DNA from: Paenibacillus gyeongsangnamensis
GTDB lineage: Bacteria; Bacillota; Bacilli; Paenibacillales; NBRC-103111
Length of the DNA stretch: 64,000 nucleotides
Reading direction: 5' to 3'
NCBI RefSeq assembly: GCF_027533625.1
Contig: NZ_JAQAGZ010000013.1
Coordinates: 1 to 64,000 of the forward strand
The notes below the pieces were generated by a model. That model did not search any database. It had not been told where the DNA came from and saw nothing but the letters and a program-made list of their open reading frames with translations. Positions 28,416 through 37,884 of the stretch are shown piece by piece. The first letter of the stretch is position 1. Each line of letters starts with the position of its first letter. The translations under genes were made by a program, and so were the position numbers.

Positions 28416-28422
28416 TACTGCC

Positions 28423-28447
28423 TGGACGGCGCAGCCGTTTATCCTGG
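28423..28447. repeat. Dispersed repeat, copy D (3' end only)
   Basis: TGGACGGCGCAGCCGTTTATCCTGG-type right arm only. Together with copy C it flanks the 195-bp hairpin element, so the element may have inserted in or rearranged one copy. Confidence 0.75.
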
Positions 28448-28484
28448 AAATGATGCAACCGCTCGAAATATAGGCTTTTTTTGC

Positions 28485-28513
28485 TTGACTTTGGTAAAGT
28501 AGCAGTTTAGAAT
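28485..28513 (+). promoter_or_regulatory. SigA-type promoter of the hisS-aspS T-box leader
   Basis: TTGACT (28485-28490) and TAGAAT (28508-28513) are separated by 17 bp. Transcription would start near 28520 and run into the T-box. Confidence 0.8.
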
Positions 28514-28516
28514 GGT

Positions 28517-28859
28517 GAATAATTGGTTACATTAGTTGACAATGATCCGAAGATGGGACAAAGTACTTCGAACCTTGCATAATCAGAGAGGGAAGCCACG
28601 GGCTGCAAGCTTCCTATGCGAATCGGACGAACAGACCTCCCGGAGGACGAACGGGGAACGCCGGCATGGCCGGATCAGTAGCCGTTACGCGCGTTGCGGG
28701 CGTTATTCGCGGAGTGTGATGGAAGAGCATCGTCAAGTTCGGCGGGAAACAAAGCCGGGCGGGACAGCCGACTCCTCCATCGAATCGTGGGTGGTACCGC
28801 GGGAATCCGGATATGGATCTCTCGTCCCTGAGCTTGGCTCTGGGGCGGGAGATTTTTTA
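28517..28859 (+). promoter_or_regulatory. T-box riboswitch of hisS-aspS
   Basis: T-box leaders bind uncharged tRNA and switch between terminator and antiterminator. Visible parts are the stem I segment CAGAGAGGGAAG with GCTGCAAGC (about 28585-28615), the invariant T-box core GGGTGGTACCGCG (28790-28802) and an intrinsic terminator with a TCTCGTCCC/GGGCGGGAGA-like stem ending in six T residues (28820-28858). The specifier is not certain: by alignment with the alaS leader, GAC (Asp) at 28634-28636 in GAACAGACC is the best candidate; no CAC or CAT (His) is in a comparable place. Confidence 0.88.
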
Positions 28860-28960
28860 GTTGATAAGACTTTATAAGTTTCCGTAACTTTGCTTCGCAT
28901 CAACCTTGGTAAACGCGCTGGTCCTCGTATTACAAGGACGGCGCAGCCGTTTATCTTGGG
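28860..28960. repeat. Dispersed repeat, copy E, inside the hisS leader
   Basis: A full copy starts at GTTGATAAGAC (28860-28870), directly after the T-box terminator, and ends at TTTATCTTGGG. The inner right stem has one mismatch (GTCCTCGT/ACAAGGAC). It adds about 100 nt of hairpins to the read-through mRNA between terminator and hisS start. Confidence 0.85.
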
Positions 28961-29006
28961 CTTTACCTTAGTCAACGAAGGATGCAGAAAGGAGCTTGAT
29001 TTATAC

Positions 29007-30263
29007 ATGAGTATTCAAAAGCCGAAGGGCACGCAGGACCTGCTGCCCGGCGAGATCGAGAAATGGCAGTACCTTGAAGGCAAGGCCAGGGAGCTGTGCC
29101 GCCGCTTCAATTACCGCGAAATCCGCACGCCGATCTTCGAGCACACGGAGCTGTTCCAGCGGGGCGTCGGCGAGACGACCGATATCGTGGAGAAGGAAAT
29201 GTACACGTTCCTCGACAAAGGCGACCGCAGCATCTCCTTGCGGCCGGAGGGCACCGCAGGCGTTGTCCGCGCTTACGTGGAGAATAAGCTGTACGGCGAG
29301 CCCGACGTCAGCAAGCTGTACTACATCGGACCGATGTTCCGGTACGAGCAGCCGCAGGCGGGGCGCTACCGCCAGTTCCACCAATTCGGCATCGAAGCGT
29401 TCGGCGCCGTCGATCCGAGCCTGGACGCGGAGGTAATCGCTCTAGGGTATACGTTCTATAAGGAGATCGGCCTGCGGGACGTGACCGTCGAGGTAAACTC
29501 CGTAGGCAATCCAGCGGTACGGGCGGCTTACCGCGAGCAGATCCAGGCATTCTTCGCCCCTGTGAAAGATAAGCTGTGCAAGGACTGCCAATCCCGGTTC
29601 GACCGGAATCCGATGCGGATTCTCGATTGCAAGATCGATCAGAAGTACGGGGAAGGCGCTCCGACCATTCTGGAGTTTCTGGATGAAGAGTGCTCGACCC
29701 ACTTCGCGGCGGTGCAGCAGCACCTCGAAGCGATGGGCATTCCATACCGCATCAATCCCCGGCTTGTCCGCGGACTGGACTATTATACGCATACCGCTTT
29801 CGAATACAAAGCGGCAGGCATCGGCGCCATCGATACGATCGGCGGCGGGGGCAGGTATAACGGGTTAGTCGGCCAAATCGGAGGCAACGACCAGCCGGGC
29901 GTCGGCCTTGGCCTCGGCCTCGAGCGCATTCTTCTCGTGCTGCAGGCGCAGGGCGTGGAGATTCCGGCAGCGAAGCCGCTGGACGTGTATTTGATCGGGC
30001 TCGGCGAAGCGGCGGAGAAGGAATGCGTCAGGCTGCTGCAGGAGCTTCGCGCCCAGGGGCTTTCCGCGGAGAAGGATTACCAGGGCCGCAAGATCAAGGC
30101 CCAGATGAAGTCGGCCGACCGCTTCAACGCGGCTTATGTCGCGATTCTCGGCGACGACGAGCTCGCCCGCGGCGAAATTACCGTGAAAGCGATGGCCACC
30201 GGGGATCAAGAAACCGTCCCGCTCGCCGCGTTCGCCGATACGCTGCGCAGCCGGGTTCAATAA
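29007..30263 (+). CDS. hisS: Histidine--tRNA ligase
   Basis: Class II synthetase of 418 aa, with N-terminal PKGTQDLLPGEIEKWQYLE, motif 2 with RPEGTAGVVRAYVENKL and MFRYEQPQAGRYRQFHQFGIEAFG, histidine loop LVRGLDYYTHTAFEY, and the C-terminal anticodon domain (LDVYLIGLGEAAEKEC). The ATG at 29007 follows AAAGGAG at 12 bases. The reading frame is open into the repeat upstream, but that part is not family sequence. It heads the hisS-aspS-tcdA operon controlled by a T-box. Confidence 0.97.
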   Translation: MSIQKPKGTQDLLPGEIEKWQYLEGKARELCRRFNYREIRTPIFEHTELFQRGVGETTDIVEKEMYTFLDKGDRSISLRPEGTAGVVRAYVENKLYGEPDVSKLYYIGPMFRYEQPQAGRYRQFHQFGIEAFGAVDPSLDAEVIALGYTFYKEIGLRDVTVEVNSVGNPAVRAAYREQIQAFFAPVKDKLCKDCQSRFDRNPMRILDCKIDQKYGEGAPTILEFLDEECSTHFAAVQQHLEAMGIPYRINPRLVRGLDYYTHTAFEYKAAGIGAIDTIGGGGRYNGLVGQIGGNDQPGVGLGLGLERILLVLQAQGVEIPAAKPLDVYLIGLGEAAEKECVRLLQELRAQGLSAEKDYQGRKIKAQMKSADRFNAAYVAILGDDELARGEITVKAMATGDQETVPLAAFADTLRSRVQ

Positions 30264-30305
30264 TTTCACGAAAATAAATTTATTCATAGTGGAGGTAGTC
30301 ATATC

Positions 30306-32084
<1,779 letters not shown>

Positions 32085-32106
32085 GCGAGCGAGGAGACGT
32101 TTCATC

Positions 32107-32859
32107 ATGCTGAACCAGTTTTCCCGAACGGAGCTGGCGATCGGACCGGAAGGCCTCGAGGTGATGAAGAACAGCACGGTAGCCGTGCTGGGCATCGGCG
32201 GGGTCGGTTCGATCGCCGCCGAGGCGCTAGCGCGTACGGGCGTCGGCCGCATCGTGATGATCGACAAGGACGTCGTCGACATTACGAACGTGAACCGGCA
32301 GATTCACGCCCTGACCACGACGGTCGGGCAGCCGAAGGCCGAGCTGATGCGCGACCGCATCCTGCAGATCAATCCCGAGTGCGACGCGATCGCGCTGCGG
32401 ATGTTCTATACCGAGGAGACGTACGAGCAGCTGTTCGAGTATCCGCTGGATTACGTGCTCGACGCTTCGGATACGATTTCGTACAAGATTCATCTGATCA
32501 AGGAATGCCGCCGCCGTAAAATTCCGCTCATCTCAAGCATGGGCGCGGCCAACAAGATGGACCCGACGCGGTTCCAGGTGGCGGACATCTCTAAGACGTC
32601 GGTCGATCCGCTGGCCCGCGTCATCCGGCAAAAGCTGCGGAAGGAAGGCATTACGAAGGGCGTGAAGGTCGTCTTCTCCACGGAGGAGCCGGCCAAGCCG
32701 AGAGCCGACGTCACGCAGAAGATCGTGCCGGAGAATGCTCCGGAGATCCGCAAGGCGCAGCAGCCGCCGGCCAGCAACGCCTTCGTTCCGCCGGTGGCGG
32801 GGCTCATTGCGGTCAGCGTCGTCGTCAAGGACCTGCTGAAGAAAGCCGGGCTCCCATAA
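32107..32859 (+). CDS. tcdA: tRNA threonylcarbamoyladenosine dehydratase
   Basis: TcdA (B. subtilis YrvM) is an E1-like enzyme that cyclises t6A37 of tRNA to ct6A. The 250-aa protein has the Rossmann motif VLGIGGVGSIAAEALARTG, then DKDVVDITNVNRQI and ISSMGAANKMDPTRFQVADI. It follows aspS by 22 bp and precedes rarA, as in B. subtilis. Confidence 0.93.
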   Translation: MLNQFSRTELAIGPEGLEVMKNSTVAVLGIGGVGSIAAEALARTGVGRIVMIDKDVVDITNVNRQIHALTTTVGQPKAELMRDRILQINPECDAIALRMFYTEETYEQLFEYPLDYVLDASDTISYKIHLIKECRRRKIPLISSMGAANKMDPTRFQVADISKTSVDPLARVIRQKLRKEGITKGVKVVFSTEEPAKPRADVTQKIVPENAPEIRKAQQPPASNAFVPPVAGLIAVSVVVKDLLKKAGLP

Positions 32860-32869
32860 AGAGCGCAGG

Positions 32870-32910
32870 AAGCATCCGGGGAGGCCTCCCTCTCCGGATG
32901 CTTTTCTATT
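32870..32910 (+). terminator. Terminator after tcdA
   Basis: Arms AAGCATCCGG (32870-32879) and CCGGATGCTT (32894-32903) are followed by TTCTATTT. Confidence 0.8.
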
Positions 32911-32970
32911 TCCCCGCGGTTGTTTTATAATAGAACACATCAACTTTCAAGTAGAATGCGAGGCCCTGTG

Positions 32971-34281
32971 ATGGACTTATTTTCAATGGCGGCCGAGCGC
33001 AGCCCGGAAGGCAAGCTGCTGGCCGACCGGATGCGCCCGGTCACGCTGGATGAATATATCGGACAAGAACAAATCGTAGGCCCCGGCAAGCTGCTGCGCC
33101 GCGCGATCGAAGCGGACCAGGTCACGTCGATCCTGTTGTACGGTCCTCCGGGGACAGGGAAGACGACGCTCGCCAATATCATCTCGCACCGGACCTCCGG
33201 CATTTTCGTGAAGCTGAACGCCGTCGACGCGAGCGTGAAGGATGTGCGGGACGTCATTGAGCAGGCGAAGCAGAACCGCGCGCTGTACGGCAAGAAGACG
33301 ATTCTGTTCCTCGACGAGGTGCACCGCTTCAACACGTCAAGACAGGACGCGCTGCTGCCTGCGGTCGAGCAGGGCATCATCATCTTCATCGGCGCAACGA
33401 CGGAAAATCCGTTTCACCATGTGAACGGAGCCCTCTTGTCGCGCTCGACGCTGTTCCAGCTGCAGCCGCTGACGTACGAGCATTCGCTGATCGCGATGCA
33501 TCGCGCGCTGGCGGACAAGGAGCGCGGGCTAGGCTTCCTGCCGCTCGAGGTGGAGGCGGCGGCGCTGGAGCATCTGGCGCGCATGGCCGGAGGCGACATC
33601 CGCCGGGCGCTGAACGCACTGGAGCTTGCCGCCCTGACGACGCCGCCGGAGCGGGACGGGACCGTGCGCATTACGATGGAGGTAGCGGAGGAGTCGATCC
33701 GCCGTCCCATTGTAAAAGCGGACGAGTCCACTCAGTACGACGTGCTGTCGGCGTTTCACAAGAGTCTGCGGGGCTCGAGCGATGCGGCGCTCTTTTGGTT
33801 CATCTATGCCGTGGAGAAGCTCGGCATGGACCCGATGACGTTCCTGCGGCGGCTGATCGTCATGTGCAGCGAAGATATCGGTCTTGCCAACCCGCAGGCG
33901 ATGGTGCAGGCGGTCACCGCCATGGACGCTTACCACAAGATCGGCTGGCCCGAGGCGCAGTACGGCATCGCCCAGGCGATCCTGTTCGCGGTCGAGAGCC
34001 CCAAATCGAACGCCATTCCCCTGGCGCTCGGCCGGGTGTCGGAGACGATCGAACGGCTGCGTTCGGCCGAGGTGCCCTTGCACCTGCGGGATACCCATTA
34101 TAAAGGGGCGGAGCAGCTAGGCCACAAGGGATATTTGTATCCGCACAATTTTCCGGGCCATTATGTGGAGCAGCAGTATTTGCCTGACCCGGTGCGGCAC
34201 GCTCACTTCTATGACGCCTCCGAGCAGGGGATGGAGGACAAGATCCGGCAGAACCAGGAACGGCGTCGCCGGAAGCCCTAA
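32971..34281 (+). CDS. rarA: Replication-associated recombination protein RarA (AAA ATPase)
   Basis: RarA/MgsA acts at stalled replication forks. The protein has 436 aa with RMRPVTLDEYIGQEQIVG, Walker A GPPGTGKTT, Walker B ILFLDEVHRF, sensor GATTENP, and the MgsA C-terminal domain (DPMTFLRRLIVMCSEDIGLANPQAM). The ATG at 32971 is chosen; an in-frame ATG at 32959 is possible. A TATAAT -10 box lies at 32926-32931, so transcription may start independently of hisS. Confidence 0.94.
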   Translation: MDLFSMAAERSPEGKLLADRMRPVTLDEYIGQEQIVGPGKLLRRAIEADQVTSILLYGPPGTGKTTLANIISHRTSGIFVKLNAVDASVKDVRDVIEQAKQNRALYGKKTILFLDEVHRFNTSRQDALLPAVEQGIIIFIGATTENPFHHVNGALLSRSTLFQLQPLTYEHSLIAMHRALADKERGLGFLPLEVEAAALEHLARMAGGDIRRALNALELAALTTPPERDGTVRITMEVAEESIRRPIVKADESTQYDVLSAFHKSLRGSSDAALFWFIYAVEKLGMDPMTFLRRLIVMCSEDIGLANPQAMVQAVTAMDAYHKIGWPEAQYGIAQAILFAVESPKSNAIPLALGRVSETIERLRSAEVPLHLRDTHYKGAEQLGHKGYLYPHNFPGHYVEQQYLPDPVRHAHFYDASEQGMEDKIRQNQERRRRKP

Positions 34282-34366
34282 GGCTGGGGGGATAGCCGTG
34301 CCTTTAGGGCTCCGTAAAGGAATAAAGGATCATGTGACGGAAGGGCATTGATGATCCTTGCCCAAA

Positions 34367-34399
34367 CCCATCTTCGATGAAAGATGGGCTTCTTTTTTA
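34367..34399 (+). terminator. Terminator after rarA
   Basis: Arms CCCATCTT (34367-34374) and AAGATGGG (34381-34388) plus CTTCTTTTTT. A second inverted pair AAGGATCA/TGATCCTT lies just upstream at about 34326-34358. Confidence 0.8.
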
Positions 34400-34421
34400 T
34401 GTCGCGATTCGCCGGGAAGGA

Positions 34422-34475
34422 TAGACATTATTCGCATGGTAGCATATGATCTTTATATGAGTATGTGTTCATATA
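34422..34475 (+). promoter_or_regulatory. Promoter and ArsR/SmtB-type operator of the metal exporter operon
   Basis: TAGACA (34422-34427) and TATGAT (34445-34450) are spaced by 17 bp. Directly after, 34454-34475 contains the inverted repeat ATATGA-N8-TCATAT, the form bound by ArsR/SmtB metal repressors. Overlap with the start of transcription fits autorepression relieved by metal. Confidence 0.72.
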
Positions 34476-34493
34476 TAGTAAGCGGGGGATAAG

Positions 34494-34817
34494 ATGAAAC
34501 CGACGGACCACGTGTTTTTGCCGGAGGAGACTGTAGAGCAGGTTTCCCTTATTTTCAAGGCGGTGTCCGATCCGTCCCGAATTAAAATCCTGTTTCTTTT
34601 ATCGCAGGAGGAATGCTCCGTCAATCATCTGGCGGAGGTGCTGGACATCTCGCAGTCGGCGGTCTCCCATCAGCTGGGATATCTTCGCCAGCTGAGGCTT
34701 GTCAAATTTCGCAGGGAGGGACAAACCTTGATCTATTCCTGCAGCGACGATCATGTCATAACGCTTCTGCTGCAGGCGATCGCCCATGCGAAGCATGAAG
34801 GAGGCCGACCCCGATGA
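34494..34817 (+). CDS. ArsR/SmtB-family metal-responsive repressor
   Basis: The 107-aa winged-helix protein has FKAVSDPSRIKILFLLSQEECSVNHLAEVLDISQSAVSHQLGYLRQLRLVKFRREGQTLIYSCSDDHV. The C-terminal helix ending HVITLLLQAIAHAKHE has D/H...H/H-type ligands typical of the alpha-5 zinc site of CzrA/SmtB (DDHVI and HAKHE). The stop overlaps the next start (ATGA), coupling it to the CDF exporter. Zinc (or Co/Ni) sensing is inferred. Confidence 0.9.
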   Translation: MKPTDHVFLPEETVEQVSLIFKAVSDPSRIKILFLLSQEECSVNHLAEVLDISQSAVSHQLGYLRQLRLVKFRREGQTLIYSCSDDHVITLLLQAIAHAKHEGGRPR

Positions 34818-35890
34818 GCTGCGGGAAGGATTGCAATCACCGGCACGAGCACGCGAACGAACATGAGCGTAATGACGGCGGTCACCGTTCGCACGAACGG
34901 GGTCACGATCGCCATGACGGCTCTATGACATCAAATCAGCAAAGCCACCATCACCACCATCAGCATGACCATCATCACGGACATCATCATGGGCACCATC
35001 ACCACCATGGCCATGCCCACGGGCATGACGGCAACAAGAAGGGACTGACGATCGCACTAGCGATTACGATGGGAATCCTGCTTGTCGAGTTCTTTGGTGG
35101 CCTGTGGACCGATAGTCTGGCGTTACTGTCCGACAGCGGCCATATGCTGAGTGACGCGGGCTCCCTGGCCCTAAGCCTCGCAGCCTTCTGGTTTGCGGCG
35201 AGGCCTGCATCTCCCGGCAAGACGTACGGATTCCACCGCTTCGAGATTTTGGCGGCGCTGTTTAACGGCGCGCTGCTGTTCGTCGTAGCGGGCTGGATCG
35301 TGTGGGAGGCGGCGCAGCGGCTGATGGCCCCTCCGGAGGTGCACAGCGGGCCGATGATGGTCATTGCCTTCATCGGCTTAGCCGCCAATCTCCTCAGCGC
35401 CTGGTCTTTAATGAAGCAAGGCGACGTTCACGGCAACCTGAATCTCCGCAGCGCTTACCTGCACGTGATTGGAGACGCACTCGGATCGGTAGGGGCGATT
35501 GCGGCGGGGCTGGTCATGTATTTCTTCGGCTGGTATGCAGCCGATCCGATCATCAGCGTGATCGTCGCGTTACTGATTCTGAGAAGCGCCTGGGGCGTTC
35601 TGTCTCACTCGATCCACATTCTGATGGAGGGAACCCCTTCCGCTGTCGATCAGCTTGAGGTCAAATCGGTCATGGAGCAAATCTCGGGCGTCATCGACGT
35701 GCACGATTTGCATATTTGGACGATTACCTCGGGCATGGACTCGCTTAGCTGCCACCTGCTGGTGGAAGAAGATCAGGACGGGCAGCGTATTCTGCAGGAG
35801 GCGATTCAGCGGATCGAGGAACGCTTCCGGATCCGGCATTCGACCATCCAGATTGAGACTTCCGCCATCCGGCATGCTGAACTTCATTAA
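34814..35890 (+). CDS. czcD: CDF-family zinc/cation exporter with His-rich N terminus
   Basis: The 358-aa protein has an N-terminal ~70-residue His-rich cytoplasmic segment (long HHHHH, HDHHHGHHHGH runs) likely to bind metal, then six helices with DSLALLSDSGHMLSDAGSLALSL (the HxxxD metal site intact) and HVIGDALGSVGAIAAG (second HxxxD site). The cytoplasmic domain ends with VIDVHDLHIWTITSGMDSLSCHLLV. This is the CzcD/ZitB type. It is co-transcribed with the ArsR repressor. The symbol is family-level. Confidence 0.9.
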   Translation: MSCGKDCNHRHEHANEHERNDGGHRSHERGHDRHDGSMTSNQQSHHHHHQHDHHHGHHHGHHHHHGHAHGHDGNKKGLTIALAITMGILLVEFFGGLWTDSLALLSDSGHMLSDAGSLALSLAAFWFAARPASPGKTYGFHRFEILAALFNGALLFVVAGWIVWEAAQRLMAPPEVHSGPMMVIAFIGLAANLLSAWSLMKQGDVHGNLNLRSAYLHVIGDALGSVGAIAAGLVMYFFGWYAADPIISVIVALLILRSAWGVLSHSIHILMEGTPSAVDQLEVKSVMEQISGVIDVHDLHIWTITSGMDSLSCHLLVEEDQDGQRILQEAIQRIEERFRIRHSTIQIETSAIRHAELH

Positions 35891-35894
35891 GAAA

Positions 35895-35938
35895 AACGGC
35901 TAGCGGCCTCTCCTTCAGGAAGGGCCGTTCTTTTTTTT
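35895..35938 (+). terminator. Terminator after the CDF exporter
   Basis: AACGGC (35895-35900) pairs with GCCGTT (35924-35929), with extra pairing inside, followed by CTTTTTTTT. Confidence 0.8.
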
Positions 35939-35973
35939 CGGGCGCTCCAGGGTGCCCATATTAACGACAAAAT

Positions 35974-36160
35974 GAAAAAGTTGCCCTTGACAAAACTTTT
36001 TGCAGATATACAATAAAAGTAGGCACAAATTCGGCCATCATGCATACATTTAAGGTTATAAGGAGATAAACCGGGTTATTCAAGAGAAAGTCTCTCTTTT
36101 TTTACCCAAAAGTTGACTTAGGGCAAAATTTTTTGCTTGACCCATCTATAAAAAATAATG
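35974..36160 (+). promoter_or_regulatory. mntH control region: two candidate MntR boxes, promoter, hairpin
   Basis: A promoter TTGACA (35987-35992)/TACAAT (36009-36014, spacer 16) is overlapped by a palindrome-like AAAGTTGCCCTTGACAAAACTTT (about 35976-35998). A similar sequence, AAAGTTGACTTAGGGCAAAATTT-like, lies at about 36109-36131. Both resemble MntR operators (TTTGCC...-type). Between them is a weak hairpin AAGAGA/TCTCTT with a T-run (36083-36103). A second start TTGACC (36137-36142) may exist. Manganese repression of mntH by MntR is known in B. subtilis; here it is inferred. Confidence 0.55.
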
Positions 36161-36180
36161 TTATCAAGAGGTGAATTCCT

Positions 36181-37536
36181 ATGAGTGATCAAGCTACTTC
36201 CCTTGCTGCGGAACAAGGGTGGCGCAATACCAGCAAGCAGCCTTCATTGCCTGAGGTGTACGGCTCGCTGCGCGTGCCCAAGAAGGGCTCCTGGATCAAG
36301 AAATTTCTGGCCTTTGCCGGCCCCGGCTATCTCGTGGCGGTTGGTTATATGGACCCCGGGAACTGGGCTACGGATTTGGCGGGCGGCTCTAGGTTCGGCT
36401 ACACCTTGCTGTCCGTGATCCTGTTCTCCAACTTGATGGCTATGCTGCTTCAAGCGCTTGCGGGCAAGCTCGGAATCGTAACCGGACGCGATCTCGCGCA
36501 GGCCTGCCGGGACCATTACAGCAAGCCCGTCGTCATCGGGCTGTGGGTGCTCTGCGAGCTCGCGATCGCCGCGTGCGACTTGGCCGAGGTGATCGGATCG
36601 GCCATTGCGCTGAAATTACTGTTCGGCATCCCCCTGATTTACGGGGTCATCATTACGGCGCTCGACGTGCTGGTTGTGCTGCTGCTTCAAAACCGCGGCT
36701 TCCGCTTCATCGAAGCGCTCGTCATTACGCTCATCGGGACGATTGGCGTTTGCTTCTTTATCGACATCATTTTGGCGAAGCCGGAGATCGGCGGCGTACT
36801 CAAGGGCTTCATTCCGAGACCGGAAATTGTGACGAACCCGGAAATGCTCTACATTTCCATCGGCATTCTCGGCGCAACGGTGATGCCTCACAATCTGTAC
36901 CTGCACTCGTCTATCGTGCAGACCCGTCAAATCGAGCAAACTGAGCTCGGCAAACGGCAGGCGATCAAATACGCCACCTGGGACTCTTCGATCGCTTTAT
37001 TCTTCGCGATGTTCATCAACGCGGCTATTCTCATCATCGCTTCCGCTACATTCCATCAAGCGGGCTACACGGAAGTCGCCGAGATCGAGGATGCCTTCCA
37101 TCTGCTCGCCCCGCTGCTCGGTACGACCGCAGCCAGCGTATTGTTCGGCGTAGCGCTTCTGGCTTCAGGGCAGAACTCGACATTGACCGGCACACTGGCA
37201 GGCCAGATCGTGATGGAAGGTTTCCTGAACATCCGGCTCGCTCCTTGGCTCCGAAGATTAATTACACGGCTGATCGCCATCGTCCCTGCCGTGATCGTAA
37301 CCGCGGTTTCGGGGGAAAAGGGTACCGCCGAGCTGCTCATTCTGAGCCAGGTGGTCCTGTCGCTGCAGCTGTCCTTTGCGGTGATTCCGCTGGTGAAATT
37401 CACAAGCGACAAGAACAAAATGGGCGAATTCGCCAATTCCCGCTTGATGAAAAATTCAGCCTGGACTGTGGCGGTAATCATTGCAGTCTTGAATGCCTAT
37501 TTATTATTCCAAACTTTTACGGAGTGGATTCACTAA
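36181..37536 (+). CDS. mntH: NRAMP-family divalent metal (manganese) transporter MntH
   Basis: The 451-aa polytopic protein has the NRAMP metal-site motifs [15 protein letters not shown] (about 52-66) and [20 protein letters not shown] (about 236-255), with the Asp, Asn and Met ligands intact. Eleven helices are expected. These are proton-coupled Mn2+ (also Fe2+) importers. The leader carries two MntR-like boxes. The preceding genes export metal, so the neighbourhood is devoted to metal homeostasis. Confidence 0.94.
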   Translation: MSDQATSLAAEQGWRNTSKQPSLPEVYGSLRVPKKGSWIKKFLAFAGPGYLVAVGYMDPGNWATDLAGGSRFGYTLLSVILFSNLMAMLLQALAGKLGIVTGRDLAQACRDHYSKPVVIGLWVLCELAIAACDLAEVIGSAIALKLLFGIPLIYGVIITALDVLVVLLLQNRGFRFIEALVITLIGTIGVCFFIDIILAKPEIGGVLKGFIPRPEIVTNPEMLYISIGILGATVMPHNLYLHSSIVQTRQIEQTELGKRQAIKYATWDSSIALFFAMFINAAILIIASATFHQAGYTEVAEIEDAFHLLAPLLGTTAASVLFGVALLASGQNSTLTGTLAGQIVMEGFLNIRLAPWLRRLITRLIAIVPAVIVTAVSGEKGTAELLILSQVVLSLQLSFAVIPLVKFTSDKNKMGEFANSRLMKNSAWTVAVIIAVLNAYLLFQTFTEWIH

Positions 37537-37547
37537 AGCTTCATGGG

Positions 37548-37590
37548 CACCCTGTTTCGCGGCCTACCGGCCGGGCAGGGTGTTTTTTTT
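37548..37590 (+). terminator. Terminator after mntH
   Basis: CACCCTG (37548-37554) pairs with CAGGGTG (37576-37582), with inner GGCC pairing, followed by eight T residues. Confidence 0.88.
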
Positions 37591-37592
37591 GC

Positions 37593-37696
37593 GTTGCTAA
37601 GAATTTATAAGTTTTCGCAACTTATAGCTTCGCATCAACCTTGGTAAACGCGCCGGTCCTTGTAAAGACAAAGACGGCGTAGCCGTTTATCCTGGG
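37593..37696. repeat. Dispersed repeat, copy F (full length)
   Basis: Starts GTTGCTAAGAATTTATAAG immediately after the mntH terminator T-run and ends TTTATCCTGGG. The left inner stem TATAAGTT/AACTTATA with loop TTCGC is perfect. The left edge differs by one base from the IS110 target. Confidence 0.88.
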
Positions 37697-37884
37697 CTGT
37701 CAACCGGAAACAAGCCGGAGCATAAGATGGAATAAGCTGCGGGGATTTGTCGTTCTACCGCCCCGCCCGGCTGTATAGTTTAATAATAAACCACCGGGCG
37801 TCCCCTCGGCAGCTGTGGCTGCCGGTTGCCCAATTGCAGGCTTAAGGGAGGTGTACCTGTTCATCCCACTCCGGTGAGCAGGTA

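Noticed and set aside
28245..28502. 85-codon plus-strand frame inside the 195-bp hairpin and repeat D
   Set aside because: It lacks a ribosome site and runs through inverted repeats; chance frame.
34950..35040. CAT/CAC-rich tandem repeat as a non-coding microsatellite
   Set aside because: It is the in-frame His-rich N terminus of the CDF exporter.
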